Shown: positions 16,118 through 26,190 of the stretch, in pieces | Layout: each line of letters opens with the position of its first letter | Position numbering within the stretch: the stretch's first letter is position 1 | Assembly: GCA_002791545.1 (NCBI GenBank) | Contig: PFXG01000025.1 | Location: 62,001-126,000 of the forward strand | Direction: 5' to 3' | Source: Zetaproteobacteria bacterium CG_4_9_14_3_um_filter_49_83 | Lineage (GTDB): Bacteria > Pseudomonadota > Zetaproteobacteria > Mariprofundales > Mariprofundaceae | Length of the DNA: 64,000 nt | Notes under the pieces: model-generated | Database searches by the model: none | What the model was told of the DNA's origin: nothing | What the model saw: the letters and a program-made list of their open reading frames with translations, nothing else | Translations under genes and position numbers: made by a program

Positions 16118-18493
16118 CTATCGGAATTTATTCACCTTGACCTTCTTCTCAATCCGGCCGCTGATTTCATCGGCCATACGCAGACTTTGCAGCAGCTTGA
16201 GGACATTTTCCTCGATGTTGAAATTGAACTCAATCCGGCGCCCATTTTCATAAGCAGGATTATGCCCTTTGATGCCGATCTGCAGGAACAGATCACCTTC
16301 AGGTTGATAGTCGGCATTAATTTGTAACAGGCTGAAGCGAAAGTCACTGAGGATTTGCATAGCCATGTGTGTGGCGGTATCGCTGGCGGCCAGTTGCTGC
16401 ATGGAGGGCGTACCCAGATAACGGATTACGCCGCCGGGTTCGCGTGAGGTAAGTTTTCCGGCCGTCATTTTCAGACCTTTATCGGTCCAGTCGAAGGGCA
16501 GCGTGCCATTCAGTTTTCCTTCGGCAGTAAAACCTTCCTGTTTTCTGAATTCGGCAAGCTGACCGGCATCGATCTTTGCCAGGCTGATCATGAACGGATT
16601 ACTCTTGCGCCCCATCTCAATATCAATACGCGGGCTGCTGATCTGACCGCCCAGCGCCTGTGCCTGTACATCGTTTAGTTGCACGCTGACCGGCCCCTGA
16701 AACGGATTATTAATGACGGCGTTCATGCTAACATCGGTGATCGGCAGGCTGGCATCAAGCGAATGCACCGTGAGCTTGTCGCTGCTGAGCAGCAGGGCTT
16801 GCTCATTCAGTGCAAGATGAATCGATGATGTAAGGCCGCTAAACGTTGTTTTTTGATAAAAACCATTCATCTCTTCCAACGCAAGCTCGATGCTGGCCGT
16901 GAGCGCTTGTCGCTGATTCCATTGCAACTGTCCCTGACTGTTCAGTGTGCCGCTGCTGATACCCACACTGTCACGATCACCTAACATGCGCACAAGTACG
17001 GGTAGTGCGGCCGGTTGCAAGGGTTTGAGCGTGTAATCCAGCGTGCCGGATGCTTTGTTGAAGCTGTGGCTGAGACGCCAGTCCACATGCAACATTTCAT
17101 CGGCACTGGCCAGAGAGCCGCGTACATTCAGCGGATCGCGCGACAGATCGAACTCAGCAGCCAGATTGAGCGGCATGGGCAATGTCATTTTATCAGACTG
17201 AACGTCGAATCCGTCAATTCGGATACTTCCGGCAGGGGTGAACAGTTTTCCGGCTTTGAGTTTAATACGCATGTTCTGACTGCGCAGGTTCTTGTCCTGC
17301 CATTGCAAAGTGCCCGTGTTAACGGCGATATCCGTCGCCCGCACAAGCTGAACAGATGCATGTTCATGAGAAATCTGCAAGGGACTGAGTATTTTGAAAT
17401 TCAGCTTCGGAATCGTGATGTCGCTGCTGCTGAATTGCTGCAATTGCAATTGGCTGCCTTTGTTGAGCGTCAGATGCAACGGCGTAAGCTGATCCAGGTT
17501 GCCAGCAAAACTTGCGAAGCTGAGAGCGGAGTGCAGATGATCGCCGAAGCGCAGCTTCGACTGATCGTCAATCTTCCAGGCGAGCTTGCCCAGAGCATAG
17601 CTCGCAGACGCCTTCAGTGCCGCAGCGTAAGACTGTGGCTGATATTCCAGCGCTGTGTTCAGCTCCACCTCGGCATTGAATGTCAGAGCCTGCTGCCACT
17701 GTTCGGCATCCGCTGTACTCGGCAGCGATGCGGTCCACGCCAGTTGCATCTCTCCGTTAATTTTGTGTGCAGGCATATCAAGCCAGCTTATGGCTAAGGC
17801 ATCGAGTGCAGCTAGATCGGCCTGTAAACTGCCTTGTAGTTGCATGTCAGCTTGCTGTTCACTGATCAGGCACTGGCCGCGAAGTATATCCACATCGTTC
17901 CGGCTGATCTGAACCTTGCATTGCCCCTGCGCATCCAGTGAAAGCTCTGCCTGCAAGCCACGGCTGTTGCCGGTTTCGCGCAGGCTCATTTGCAGGGTTT
18001 GATCGTGGTAACTGGCCTGGCCACTAAGCGCCTGCAATGTGTCGCCATTGGCAGCAAGCTGACGCAGGGTAATGTGCTCAAGCTCGATGCTGCTGGCAGG
18101 GATTTGCGAGAAAAGAGCTGCCGGAGAAACAAGTGTCAGCGGGCTTTCGCTCTGTTTTTGTGATGGATGCAGGGTGATGTCCAAACGTTCAAGCTTCAGG
18201 CTGTCGATGTGCTGATCGAGCAGTCCGTTGAGGCTGTAGCTGATCATCACCTGTTCACTGTCGATTTCCACAGCGCCCTGCTGTTGCCGTAAATGCAGTC
18301 GCCTGATGCGACTCTGTTGCAGTCCGATAGATTCAATCTCCAGCATAACCTGATAAAAGCCGGCACGCTCCAGTTCATGTTGAGCCAGGCGACTCAACCA
18401 CCAGGGCGCACTGAACCAGGCGGCTGTGGCAAGGATGATTGAAAACAGCAGCAGCCCGGCAAATACCCGGAAAAAGGCACGAATAAGAAACAT
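16118..18493 (-). CDS. ydbH: YdbH-family intermembrane lipid-transport protein
   Basis: An AsmA-like protein of about 791 residues. One N-terminal membrane anchor (FFRVFAGLLLFSIILATAAWF) is followed by a long repetitive beta-rich periplasmic part (for example FNKASGTLDYTLKPLQP, ISSPRIDIEMGRKSNPF, FTAEGKLNGTLPFDW), ending with EISGRIEKKVKVNKF. ATG 18493 is preferred over 18508 because AAGGG stands 5 bases before it. With ynbE and ydbL it forms the set that shuttles phospholipid between the membranes, redundantly with TamB and YhdP in E. coli. Confidence 0.9.
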   Translation of the reverse strand: MFLIRAFFRVFAGLLLFSIILATAAWFSAPWWLSRLAQHELERAGFYQVMLEIESIGLQQSRIRRLHLRQQQGAVEIDSEQVMISYSLNGLLDQHIDSLKLERLDITLHPSQKQSESPLTLVSPAALFSQIPASSIELEHITLRQLAANGDTLQALSGQASYHDQTLQMSLRETGNSRGLQAELSLDAQGQCKVQISRNDVDILRGQCLISEQQADMQLQGSLQADLAALDALAISWLDMPAHKINGEMQLAWTASLPSTADAEQWQQALTFNAEVELNTALEYQPQSYAAALKASASYALGKLAWKIDDQSKLRFGDHLHSALSFASFAGNLDQLTPLHLTLNKGSQLQLQQFSSSDITIPKLNFKILSPLQISHEHASVQLVRATDIAVNTGTLQWQDKNLRSQNMRIKLKAGKLFTPAGSIRIDGFDVQSDKMTLPMPLNLAAEFDLSRDPLNVRGSLASADEMLHVDWRLSHSFNKASGTLDYTLKPLQPAALPVLVRMLGDRDSVGISSGTLNSQGQLQWNQRQALTASIELALEEMNGFYQKTTFSGLTSSIHLALNEQALLLSSDKLTVHSLDASLPITDVSMNAVINNPFQGPVSVQLNDVQAQALGGQISSPRIDIEMGRKSNPFMISLAKIDAGQLAEFRKQEGFTAEGKLNGTLPFDWTDKGLKMTAGKLTSREPGGVIRYLGTPSMQQLAASDTATHMAMQILSDFRFSLLQINADYQPEGDLFLQIGIKGHNPAYENGRRIEFNFNIEENVLKLLQSLRMADEISGRIEKKVKVNKFR

Positions 18494-18575
18494 GCCCTTA
18501 TACTGCATGAATTAAAGGGTGCCCGGAACGGCTGAAATGTTGATCAGCGTTACCAGAGCACCCGGCAGATGTTGA

Positions 18576-19808
18576 TCAGGAAAGGTCGCTCGCTTCAGCA
18601 TCATCAAGGCCAAACGCGGTGTGTAGCGTACGAACGGCCAGCTCAAGATAATTTTCATCGATCACCACGGTCACCTTGATTTCACTGGTGGTGATCATCT
18701 GGATATTGATATTGTTTTTGGCCAGTGCAGCAAACATCTGGCTGGCAATACCGGCGTGTGAGCGCATGCCGACACCGATGACGGAAACTTTGGCGACAGT
18801 ATCGTCGCCGATGATGTTGCTGGCGTGCATGCTGCTGCAGATCTCTTTGAGCAGGGTCATGGTCTGCTCAAAATCGCCACGGGGTACGGTGAAGGTAACA
18901 TCGGTGAGTCCCTGCTCACTGACGTTTTGCACGATCACATCAACATTGATACCAGCATCGGCAACCGGGCCGAAGATACTGGCGACGATACCCGGCTGAT
19001 CGGGAATGCCCTGAACGGTGACTTTGGCTTCATCGCGATTGTAGGCGACGCCGGTGATGGTGGCTCTTTCCATGGTTGGGTCCTCTTTGCTGACAATAGT
19101 TCCGGGAATAAGATCGAAGCTGGAGCGCAGGTGAATCGGCATATTGTAGTTCATCGCCAGCTCAACACTGCGGGTTTGTAATACCTTGGCGCCCAGTGAG
19201 GCAAACTCCAGCATTTCTTCATAACTGATGTAATTGATTTTACGTGCTTTGCGCACAATACGCGGATCGGTGCTGTAGACACCGTCAACATCGGTATAAA
19301 TGTCGCAAACATCGGCCTGCACGGCAATGGCCAGCGCCACGGCCGAAGTGTCCGATCCACCGCGTCCGAGTGTGGTGATATTGCCCTCCGGGTCGATCCC
19401 CTGAAAGCCGGTGACTACCGGTACTTCAAAGCGTTGCATGTGTTTGATCAGATGATCGCCTTCGACGCCACTGATGCGGGCACGTGAATGACTGCTGTCG
19501 GTGCGGAAGCCTGCCTGATTACCATTAAACGAATAGGACTTGATGCCAAGGCGGTTGAGTTCAATGGCCAGCAGGGCGGCCGTCACCTGTTCGCCGGTGG
19601 CGACCAGCGCATCAACTTCGCGCGCAGGTGCCTGGGCTGACATATCTTTACTCATCGCAATCAGGCGATTGGTTTCGCCGCTCATGGCTGAGACAACCAC
19701 GGCGACTTCGTTGCCACGAGCTATTTCCTGCTGAACAATTTCGGCGGTTTTTTTGATGCGCTCAATACTTCCGACCGAAGTACCACCAAATTTTTGCACG
19801 ATACGCAT
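18576..19808 (-). CDS. lysC: Aspartate kinase
   Basis: 410 residues, the size of monofunctional aspartokinases with two ACT domains. The kinase motif KFGGTSVGSIERI is at residues 6-18; GRGGSDTSAVALA and YTDVDGVYSTDPR bind substrate. The ACT regions begin near ITGVAYNRDEAKVTVQGIPDQPG and VSVIGVGMRSHAGIA. It makes aspartyl phosphate for lysine, threonine, methionine and DAP synthesis; the ACT pair suggests feedback control by lysine and/or threonine. It lies 24 bases after exbD on the same strand. Confidence 0.96.
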   Translation of the reverse strand: MRIVQKFGGTSVGSIERIKKTAEIVQQEIARGNEVAVVVSAMSGETNRLIAMSKDMSAQAPAREVDALVATGEQVTAALLAIELNRLGIKSYSFNGNQAGFRTDSSHSRARISGVEGDHLIKHMQRFEVPVVTGFQGIDPEGNITTLGRGGSDTSAVALAIAVQADVCDIYTDVDGVYSTDPRIVRKARKINYISYEEMLEFASLGAKVLQTRSVELAMNYNMPIHLRSSFDLIPGTIVSKEDPTMERATITGVAYNRDEAKVTVQGIPDQPGIVASIFGPVADAGINVDVIVQNVSEQGLTDVTFTVPRGDFEQTMTLLKEICSSMHASNIIGDDTVAKVSVIGVGMRSHAGIASQMFAALAKNNINIQMITTSEIKVTVVIDENYLELAVRTLHTAFGLDDAEASDLS

Positions 19809-19832
19809 GTGTCATTTCTCCAGTTTAGCGCG

Positions 19833-20243
19833 TTATTTCTGACCATAGGGCATGGTCGCGATACCAATTTTACCCATGCCGAGTTCTCTGACGGTGTCCA
19901 GCACATAGACCACCCGCTTATGTCGCGCATCGGCATCGGCCCGCAACACAATACGCATGGTCGGATCGCCTTTGCTGATGTTTAAAATGCGCCGTCGCAG
20001 ATCGCCATCCTGCACCGCTTCGTCCTGCACAAACAGGCCGCCATTGGCATCGATGCTGATGACAACTTTTTTGTCTTCCTGAGCCTGCTGCGTTGCCCGG
20101 CTGTTGGGCAAGTCCAGCTTCAGTGAGTTGGATACAGTGAAGCTGGTCGAAATCATAAAGAAAATAAGCATCAGGAATACGACATCCACGAGGGGTGTCA
20201 TATCGACCATGAAATCCACCTTTTTACGGTTACGAAGATTCAC
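19833..20243 (-). CDS. exbD: ExbD/TolR-type biopolymer transport protein
   Basis: 136 residues: a short cytoplasmic tail, one membrane helix with the proton-carrying Asp (MTPLVDVVFLMLIFFMIST), and a periplasmic domain ending around YVLDTVRELGMGKIGIAT. It overlaps exbB by four bases. Together with ExbB it forms a proton-driven motor. Which partner it drives (a TonB- or Tol-like protein) cannot be told, since none is encoded alongside. Confidence 0.92.
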   Translation of the reverse strand: MNLRNRKKVDFMVDMTPLVDVVFLMLIFFMISTSFTVSNSLKLDLPNSRATQQAQEDKKVVISIDANGGLFVQDEAVQDGDLRRRILNISKGDPTMRIVLRADADARHKRVVYVLDTVRELGMGKIGIATMPYGQK

Positions 20244-20848
20244 TCACGTTCGCCTTTGAGCAGATCGACGAACATCAGGGCATGCTGTTCGATTTCGACA
20301 ATGAACTGATTGACCCGTGATTCGAAAAAGCGATAGGCCACCAGTGACGGGATGGCCACGGTCAGGCCCGCAGCGGTTGTGTTCAGGGCGGTGGCAATAC
20401 CACCGGCCAGCACATCGGCTTTGCCGACGCCTTCAATGGAGATGACGCGGAAAACTTCGATCATGCCGATCACCGTGCCGAGTAATCCCAGCAAAGGAGA
20501 GATGGCGGCAATGACGCCCAGCACACTGATAAAGCGTTCCAGATAAGCGACTTCCTGACGGCCGATTTCTTCCAGCGCTTCTTTGAGTACGGGTCGGCGA
20601 ATGCCGCGATTGTGCAGGGCTACCCACAAAATTCTGCCAATGGACGTTTCACTGGCACGTGACAGGTTCAGGGCTGTTTCGGTATTGCCTTCACGCACGG
20701 CTTGCTCAATGGCTTTCACCACATCCGATGGAAATACCACCGAGCGGCGCAAGCTCCAGGCGCGTTCAAAAATAATGGTCAATGCCAGTACCGACAGACC
20801 AAGCAGCACATACATGACGGTGCCACCCTGGGATATAAATTCGTACAC
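20240..20848 (-). CDS. exbB: ExbB/TolQ/MotA-type proton channel protein
   Basis: 202 residues with three membrane segments: VMYVLLGLSVLALTIIF near the N-terminus, then FISVLGVIAAISPLLGLLGTV and TALNTTAAGLTVAIPSLVAY, the last two carrying the conserved Gly/Thr-rich proton path. It is the first gene of the pair exbB-exbD, followed by lysC. In many related genomes exbBD follows comEC, as here. Confidence 0.93.
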   Translation of the reverse strand: MYEFISQGGTVMYVLLGLSVLALTIIFERAWSLRRSVVFPSDVVKAIEQAVREGNTETALNLSRASETSIGRILWVALHNRGIRRPVLKEALEEIGRQEVAYLERFISVLGVIAAISPLLGLLGTVIGMIEVFRVISIEGVGKADVLAGGIATALNTTAAGLTVAIPSLVAYRFFESRVNQFIVEIEQHALMFVDLLKGERE

Positions 20849-20926
20849 TGTTTACCTCCACTTCGATTCAGGCGGGCCACAGCATGATACAGTGAGTGGC
20901 CAAAGTTGACGCAAGAACGGCGGCTA

Positions 20927-23332
20927 TTATAGGTGGCTGTTAACCCACTGCAATGCAGCATCCGATTTTCGTGTTTGGATACCCTCAACATACTGCCACT
21001 GAACGCCATCTTTCTGCCATGATCCGATGACCGCACCATAGGCGGTATTGAGCATGATGTCGGTAAAAGGTTGCTGTAAATAGCGTTGTATCACTTTGGC
21101 ATGCGGGAAGCCGAAATGATTAGCGAAGCCGCTTTGTGTGATGACGGTGCTGGCCTGCACGGCCTGAATCCAGGCTTCGCTGCTGGAGGTGGCGCTGCCA
21201 TGATGCGGCATCACAAGTATCGAATGTCTGAGGCTGTCGGGCGGCAGCTTCAGCATCTGCTGCTCGGCCGGGGCCTCGATATCGCCGCAGGTCAGGATGC
21301 TGCTGTCATCCGGCAGTCGTATGGATGCGACCAGCGAAGTGTTGTTACCATTCGTCGGATTGGCATTGCGGGGTGGCTATAGGATGTGAATTTTGGCCTC
21401 GCCGAAGGTCTGAAAATCGCCCTGACTCAGCCAGCGCACGCTGCCACCACGCTGTTGCAGGCGCTTGATGGCCAGACGAAATGCCGGATAATCACGATTG
21501 GCCGGTACATCGGCCAGCCAGAGTTCGCCAACATGATTCTGCTGTTCCAGCAGGCGCAATAAACCACCGGCATGATCCGACTGGGCATGCGAGATCATGA
21601 TAACGTCGACATGGGTAAGGCCCATTGCGCGCAGGCCATCGGCGATGGTGGTGCCGCCATTAAAACGACTGCCATAACTACCCGGCGCATCGATGACCAT
21701 AACTTTGCCATCCGGCAATATCAGCGTCGATGCTGCACCCTGCCCGACATCCCAGGCGATAAACTGGCTATCGGAAGGCGGGCGTTCGGGAATGCTCAGC
21801 AGTAAAAACATACCAAGCCCTGCTGCCATCAACAGGCTGGCGATGCGCCTGCGCTGATGCTGCCAAAGCCATGCCGCAACCATCAGGGCAGCGGCATAGG
21901 CCAGCCCCAGCCACAATGGAATATCGGCAATCCATAGATTTCCGGCGGGGAAATGGTAAAACATTTCGATCCAGTCATTACCCAGCCGAACCCCGACAGC
22001 AGCCCCTTGCAGCAGCAACGAGGCCGCATCGGGCCATGCCAGCAGACTGAAAATTTCACCGAGTAAAGCCATCGGCAATACCCATGCACTGTAGAGCAGC
22101 ACCAGCAATAGATTGGCCGGAATACTCCACACCGGAATGCGACCGAAGGTATCGGTAATGATCGGCAGGGTAGCCAGACCGGCGATGACAGTGACGGCAA
22201 GTAAGCCCTTGAGAAGCCGTTGTACCGACGCCCAAAATGAAGGATCTTTCTGCTGCTGATGCGCGTCGGCCTGCATAAACAGCAGCAGCGCGGCGGCAGC
22301 AGCAAACGATAACCAGAGCGATACCGATAATACGGCCGTCGGTTGCAGCAGCGTGATGATCATCAAAGCCAGCAGCAGCGTGTGCATGGGGTCATAACTC
22401 TCGCGCCACCACCATGCCACTGCGACAGCCAGCAACATCATGCCAGCCCGCTGGGTTGGCAATGGCCAGCCTGCCAGCGTCGCATAGGCCGTTGCACCGA
22501 CAATACCGGCCAGTAGTGATATTCGACGTACGGGGATGTGAACAATCCAGCGTGCCCGGCGCGTCAGCAGCCACCAGCTAAGCAGGTAACACCAGCCGGC
22601 AACCATGCCCAGATGCATACCGGAAATAGCCAGCAAATGGGCCGTGCCGCTGGCCGAAAAAGCATCCAGTACAGGCGTGGAAATCTGGTCGCGTTCGGCC
22701 AGTAAAATCGCCGACAGAATACCGCCGCCATCCTTTTTGTCGGGCAGGTTGTTGCGGATGTTCTGGCGCATGGTTTCTAGCCAGGGCACCGTTTGCGGCA
22801 GAATTTCCGGTCCGCTCTGTACGCTGCCGGTGAGCACGACATGTTGGCGTTTGAGCATGCCGAGGTAATCAAAACCACCGGGGTTTTGTCGCTGATGCGG
22901 CGTATGTAATTTGACGCTTGCCGCCAGCCGTTGGCCGGGAATCAGCGCGGGTATTTCTAGCTGTTTTTGCTTCCACAGATAGACATCGATCAAGCCAGCG
23001 AGCGGGTTCGTCGGTGCCCCTGCTCCGACATCGGCTCTGACATCGGCCAATCTCAATTTAAGCGATAAGCTGCTATGCTCGATAGCAACAAGCGTGGCGG
23101 TGATGGCAAGTGGCTGATCTTGCCAGTCTTCACCGACCTGTACGATTTGCGCTTGCCGGATCAGCGTCACAGAGCCCAGCGCAATGCCCAGAATCGCCCA
23201 TACGGCAGGCCATCGGAAGGGTGATCGAAACAGGCCGATCAGCAATAAAAAAAGGCTTAATATGCCGACGACTGGCCAGGCAACTGCCTCGGATTGTGCG
23301 CAGGCCAGTCCGGCCGTCCATGCGGCTGCCAC
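20927..23332 (-). pseudogene. comEC: ComEC DNA-uptake channel gene with in-frame amber stop
   Basis: Reading through one TAG at 21377-21379 gives a normal-length ComEC of about 800 residues. The N-terminal part has the OB-like region (ALIPGQRLAASVKLH). The competence membrane domain shows LLAISGMHLGMVAGWCYL and many helices. The C-terminal metallo-beta-lactamase domain shows WDVGQGAASTLI and SHAQSDHAGG. The stop falls at codon 652 inside that domain, after FGEAKIHIL; the same frame continues PPRNANPTNGNNTSLVAS and VMPHHGSATSSS, so one base change (TAT/TAC to TAG) explains it. GTG 23332 is the likely start, next to ribD. Confidence 0.85.
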
Positions 23333-23358
23333 GCCTGCGATGCGTGGCCACAGGGAGA

Positions 23359-24447
23359 TTACGTTTCGGGGTATATGAGGGTTCCTCGGATCATCTGGTC
23401 GCCATCCAGCATTTGCCGCTCAAGCACCTTCACCTGAATCGCCGCATCCACGCGCTCGACGCCGAGACCTTGCCAGAAGCCGGGAGCATCGACGCCACCG
23501 ATGAGAATCGGTGCCTGATACAGTACACACTCCTGCACCAGCCTGGCTTCCAGTGCCGAAGCGTGCAGACGTCCGCCACCTTCGATAAGAACGGCAAGGT
23601 GGCCGGTTTCGGCGAGATGTTTGAAAATATCGTTCAGCGTGTGCCGATAGACAATTTCGACTCCGGCCTGATGCCAGTCGGCATCATATTCCGTTGCCTG
23701 ATTCAGGTAAAAGCGAACGGGGCCCCCGGCTTCGGAAAGAATGCGCCAGTGGCCATGCCAGGCCGGTGCCTGAGAAGCCACCACAACGCGCAGCGGCTGC
23801 GCATGATCACAGGCAATATGCCGGATATTCAGCGCCGGGTTATCGTGAATAAATGTGCCACTGCCGACGATGATAGCATCGACACTGGCTCGCAGGGCAT
23901 GGGCGTGCGTACGCGATGCCTGTGAACTGATCCATTGCGAGTGATTGGTGCGGCTGGCCATTTTTCCATCCAGAGAAGTCGCCGCCTTGGCGATAGCGTA
24001 TGGCATGCCGGTCCGCATAAAATGAAAAAATGGCGCATTCAGTTCGTCCGCTTGCCGACGTAACAGGCCGCTTTCAACGTCGACGCCGTGCGTTTGAAGA
24101 AATACGCCACCGCCGCACATGTTCGGGTTGGGGTCGGAAGAAGCAAACACCACACGGCGAATACCGGCAGCCAGAATGGCTTCAGTGCATGGTGGTGTGC
24201 GTCCCGTTCCGGCGCAGGGCTCCAGCGTTACGTAAAGGGTGGCACCATGGGTATGGGGGCCAGAATCGGCAAGCGCAACCACTTCAGCATGCGCCTGACC
24301 GGGCCGCACATGCCAGCCACTGCCGATGCACTGGTCGTTGCGGACAATCACCGCCCCGACGCGCGGGTTGGGGTGCGTCGTGCCGATGCCGTGCCGTGCC
24401 AAATTCAGGGCCTGCTTCATCCAGTGTTCGTCAGCGTATTGGTTCAT
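23359..24447 (-). CDS. ribD: Riboflavin biosynthesis deaminase/reductase RibD
   Basis: A bifunctional enzyme of 362 residues. The deaminase domain carries the zinc motifs HAEVVAL and EPCAGTGRTPPC, and the reductase domain begins near PYAIAKAATSLDGKMA with SRTNHSQWIS and LIEGGGRLHAS. It converts the first pyrimidine intermediate of riboflavin synthesis in two steps. No other rib genes and no FMN riboswitch are visible nearby. Its stop is 27 bases before the comEC start on the same strand. Confidence 0.95.
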   Translation of the reverse strand: MNQYADEHWMKQALNLARHGIGTTHPNPRVGAVIVRNDQCIGSGWHVRPGQAHAEVVALADSGPHTHGATLYVTLEPCAGTGRTPPCTEAILAAGIRRVVFASSDPNPNMCGGGVFLQTHGVDVESGLLRRQADELNAPFFHFMRTGMPYAIAKAATSLDGKMASRTNHSQWISSQASRTHAHALRASVDAIIVGSGTFIHDNPALNIRHIACDHAQPLRVVVASQAPAWHGHWRILSEAGGPVRFYLNQATEYDADWHQAGVEIVYRHTLNDIFKHLAETGHLAVLIEGGGRLHASALEARLVQECVLYQAPILIGGVDAPGFWQGLGVERVDAAIQVKVLERQMLDGDQMIRGTLIYPET

Positions 24448-24572
24448 AGCTTGAGGCTGTCAAAGCCATGCTACAAAAGCAACCATGGGAGACACTTTTC
24501 AATGACCACATGACCCTCGCATGCCACAGTTGCCTTGCAGTTTGATTTGGTATGTTTGGAGAGGGATGGTCT

Positions 24573-25263
24573 ATGAGTGATTTGGACAATAACAGGCAGC
24601 AACCCCGCCGCTTTCGGGTGGCACTTTCATTTCCGGGTGAGAAAAGAGCTTTTGTTGAACAGGTCGCAAAACTTCTAGCTGTAAGCTTCGGCGAAAAGAG
24701 AGTGCTGTATGATATTTATCACGATGCCGAGTTTGCTCGCCTAGACTTGGATGTTTACCTGCCCAGTCTTTACCGCACCGAATCGGAGTTGATCGTCCTG
24801 TTTCTCTGCCCTGAATATGCCAACAAGCGCTGGTGTGGACTGGAGTGTCGTCACATTCGTCAACTCATCGGAACTCCCGATGCCGAGCGCATCATGTTCT
24901 TCAGCTTTGGCGATCCGGGCAACCTTTCACAACTCGGCATTCTCTCGGGCGATGGCTATATAGACATTGAAGGGCGACGTCTCGCGGCAGAATCGGTGGC
25001 CGAGAAAATCCGTACCCGCATGGGTCACGAACCGCTTGAGATACGCAATAACCCTGAAATCAACATCTCCCGCCTCGACCGCTACGCCCCTGCTGGCCGA
25101 CATCCACCTTCACCGCGCCTGCCTCTTCTGGCAGGTCGATGTTTATCCGTGGCAATCCCCGCAGCACGATCTCAGCGAAGCCCGTCGCCTGATCGAAGCG
25201 ACCGGCTACAAGCGCCGTCTGCCAGAATTTGAACATGCCGAGAGCGTGATGGTGGATTGTTAA
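24573..25263 (+). pseudogene. TIR-domain defence-type gene reduced by internal deletion
   Basis: Residues about 13-150 form a TIR domain (FRVALSFPGEKRAFVEQ; YLPSLYRTESELIVLFL; KRWCGLECRHI with the catalytic Glu91 of TIR NAD hydrolases). The linker NISRLDRYAPA normally leads into an NTPase/TPR region. Here the frame shifts at about 25083-25095. From 25090, in another frame, LLADIHLHRACLFW, then YPWQSPQHDLSEARRLIEATGY runs to TAA 25263, which looks like the usual C-terminal end of such proteins. ATG 24573 has GAGAGGG upstream. If translated, the first frame gives about 220 residues ending at 25232 with a nonsense tail. Confidence 0.7.
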
Positions 25264-25369
25264 AGTCGGGGTAAGTATTGCAGAATGTTTGGCATGCAAG
25301 GGTCATTGTCGTTACGCTTCGACGATCGATATGAATTGCGATGGATCATGATAATCGGAGGTGAGCAGG

Positions 25370-26134
25370 ATGCTTGTGGTGATTTCGCCAGCGAAAAAAC
25401 TGGATATGACAACGGCTGCGCCGGTTGAGGAATTCAGCATGCCAGAGGCGCTGGATGAGGCGGCTGAACTGGTGGCTCAATTGCGTGAGCTGGACCCGTT
25501 CCAGCTGGCTGATTTGATGAAGCTGAGCATGCAACTGGCCGATCTGAATGCCAATCGTTTCTCTCAATGGGAGTTGCCGTTTAGTGCCGACAATGCAAAG
25601 CAGGCCCTGTTCGCCTTTCAGGGGGATGTCTATCAGAGCATGGATGCAGGCAGCTTTACGGAGCAGGATATTCATTTCACGCAATATCATCTGCGCATTC
25701 TTTCCGGTTTATACGGGGTGCTGCGGCCGCTGGATCTGATGCAGGCTTATCGTCTGGAAATGGGCACGCGGCTGAACAATGTGCGCGGTCAGGATTTGTA
25801 TGCTTTCTGGGGCAGTGCGATTAGTCACATGCTGAACCGGGCGCTGGCCGATGAAGAGAATAATGTCTTGATTAATCTGGCATCGAATGAATATTTCAAG
25901 TCTGTGCATGTGCATGAACTGATAGCGCCGGTGATTACCCCCGTGTTTAAGGAGTATGCCAAAGGCAGTTATAAAGTGGTCGGTATTCATGCGAAAAAAG
26001 CACGTGGCATGATGACGCGTTATATCATCAAAAAACGATTGAAAGATGCTGAAGCATTGAAGCAGTTTGAAGAAGGTGGCTATCAATTTGATGAGGGACT
26101 TTCTAGTGACGACGAATGGGTGTTTTGTCGCTGA
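25370..26134 (+). CDS. yaaA: Peroxide stress protein YaaA
   Basis: 254 residues, close to the 258 of E. coli. Family landmarks are LVVISPAKKLDM, QALFAFQGDVYQSMDA, LRILSGLYGVLRPLDLMQAY, VLINLASNEYFKSV, and the C-terminal HAKKARGMMTRYIIK. ATG 25370 has GGAGGT at 25356-25361; an in-frame GTG three codons earlier overlaps that site. YaaA lowers free iron and limits oxidative DNA damage in E. coli. No OxyR site could be identified by eye. Confidence 0.93.
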   Translation: MLVVISPAKKLDMTTAAPVEEFSMPEALDEAAELVAQLRELDPFQLADLMKLSMQLADLNANRFSQWELPFSADNAKQALFAFQGDVYQSMDAGSFTEQDIHFTQYHLRILSGLYGVLRPLDLMQAYRLEMGTRLNNVRGQDLYAFWGSAISHMLNRALADEENNVLINLASNEYFKSVHVHELIAPVITPVFKEYAKGSYKVVGIHAKKARGMMTRYIIKKRLKDAEALKQFEEGGYQFDEGLSSDDEWVFCR

Positions 26135-26190
26135 GGCAGCCTGATTCGGGAATCATTCGTATCATAAATGAGGACAAGAAGGAGAAGAGA

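Noticed and set aside
17015-17797. 260-codon plus-strand open frame opposite ydbH
   Set aside because: Shadow of the ydbH coding sequence; no domain or start signals.
21377-21379. Pyrrolysine or programmed amber read-through in comEC
   Set aside because: There is no downstream insertion element visible and no reason for a special residue at that position; a point change or read error is simpler.
23110-23925. 271-codon plus-strand open frame across comEC and ribD
   Set aside because: It spans the ends of two real minus-strand genes, which a genuine gene would not do.
24448-24572. FMN riboswitch upstream of ribD
   Set aside because: The gap before ribD is about 125 bases to the oppositely oriented TIR gene and shows none of the conserved FMN-aptamer segments.
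7615-25263. A defence island
   Set aside because: A toxin-antitoxin pair and a broken TIR gene are 16 kb apart with housekeeping genes (purT, ydbH, lysC, comEC, ribD) between; this is not an island.
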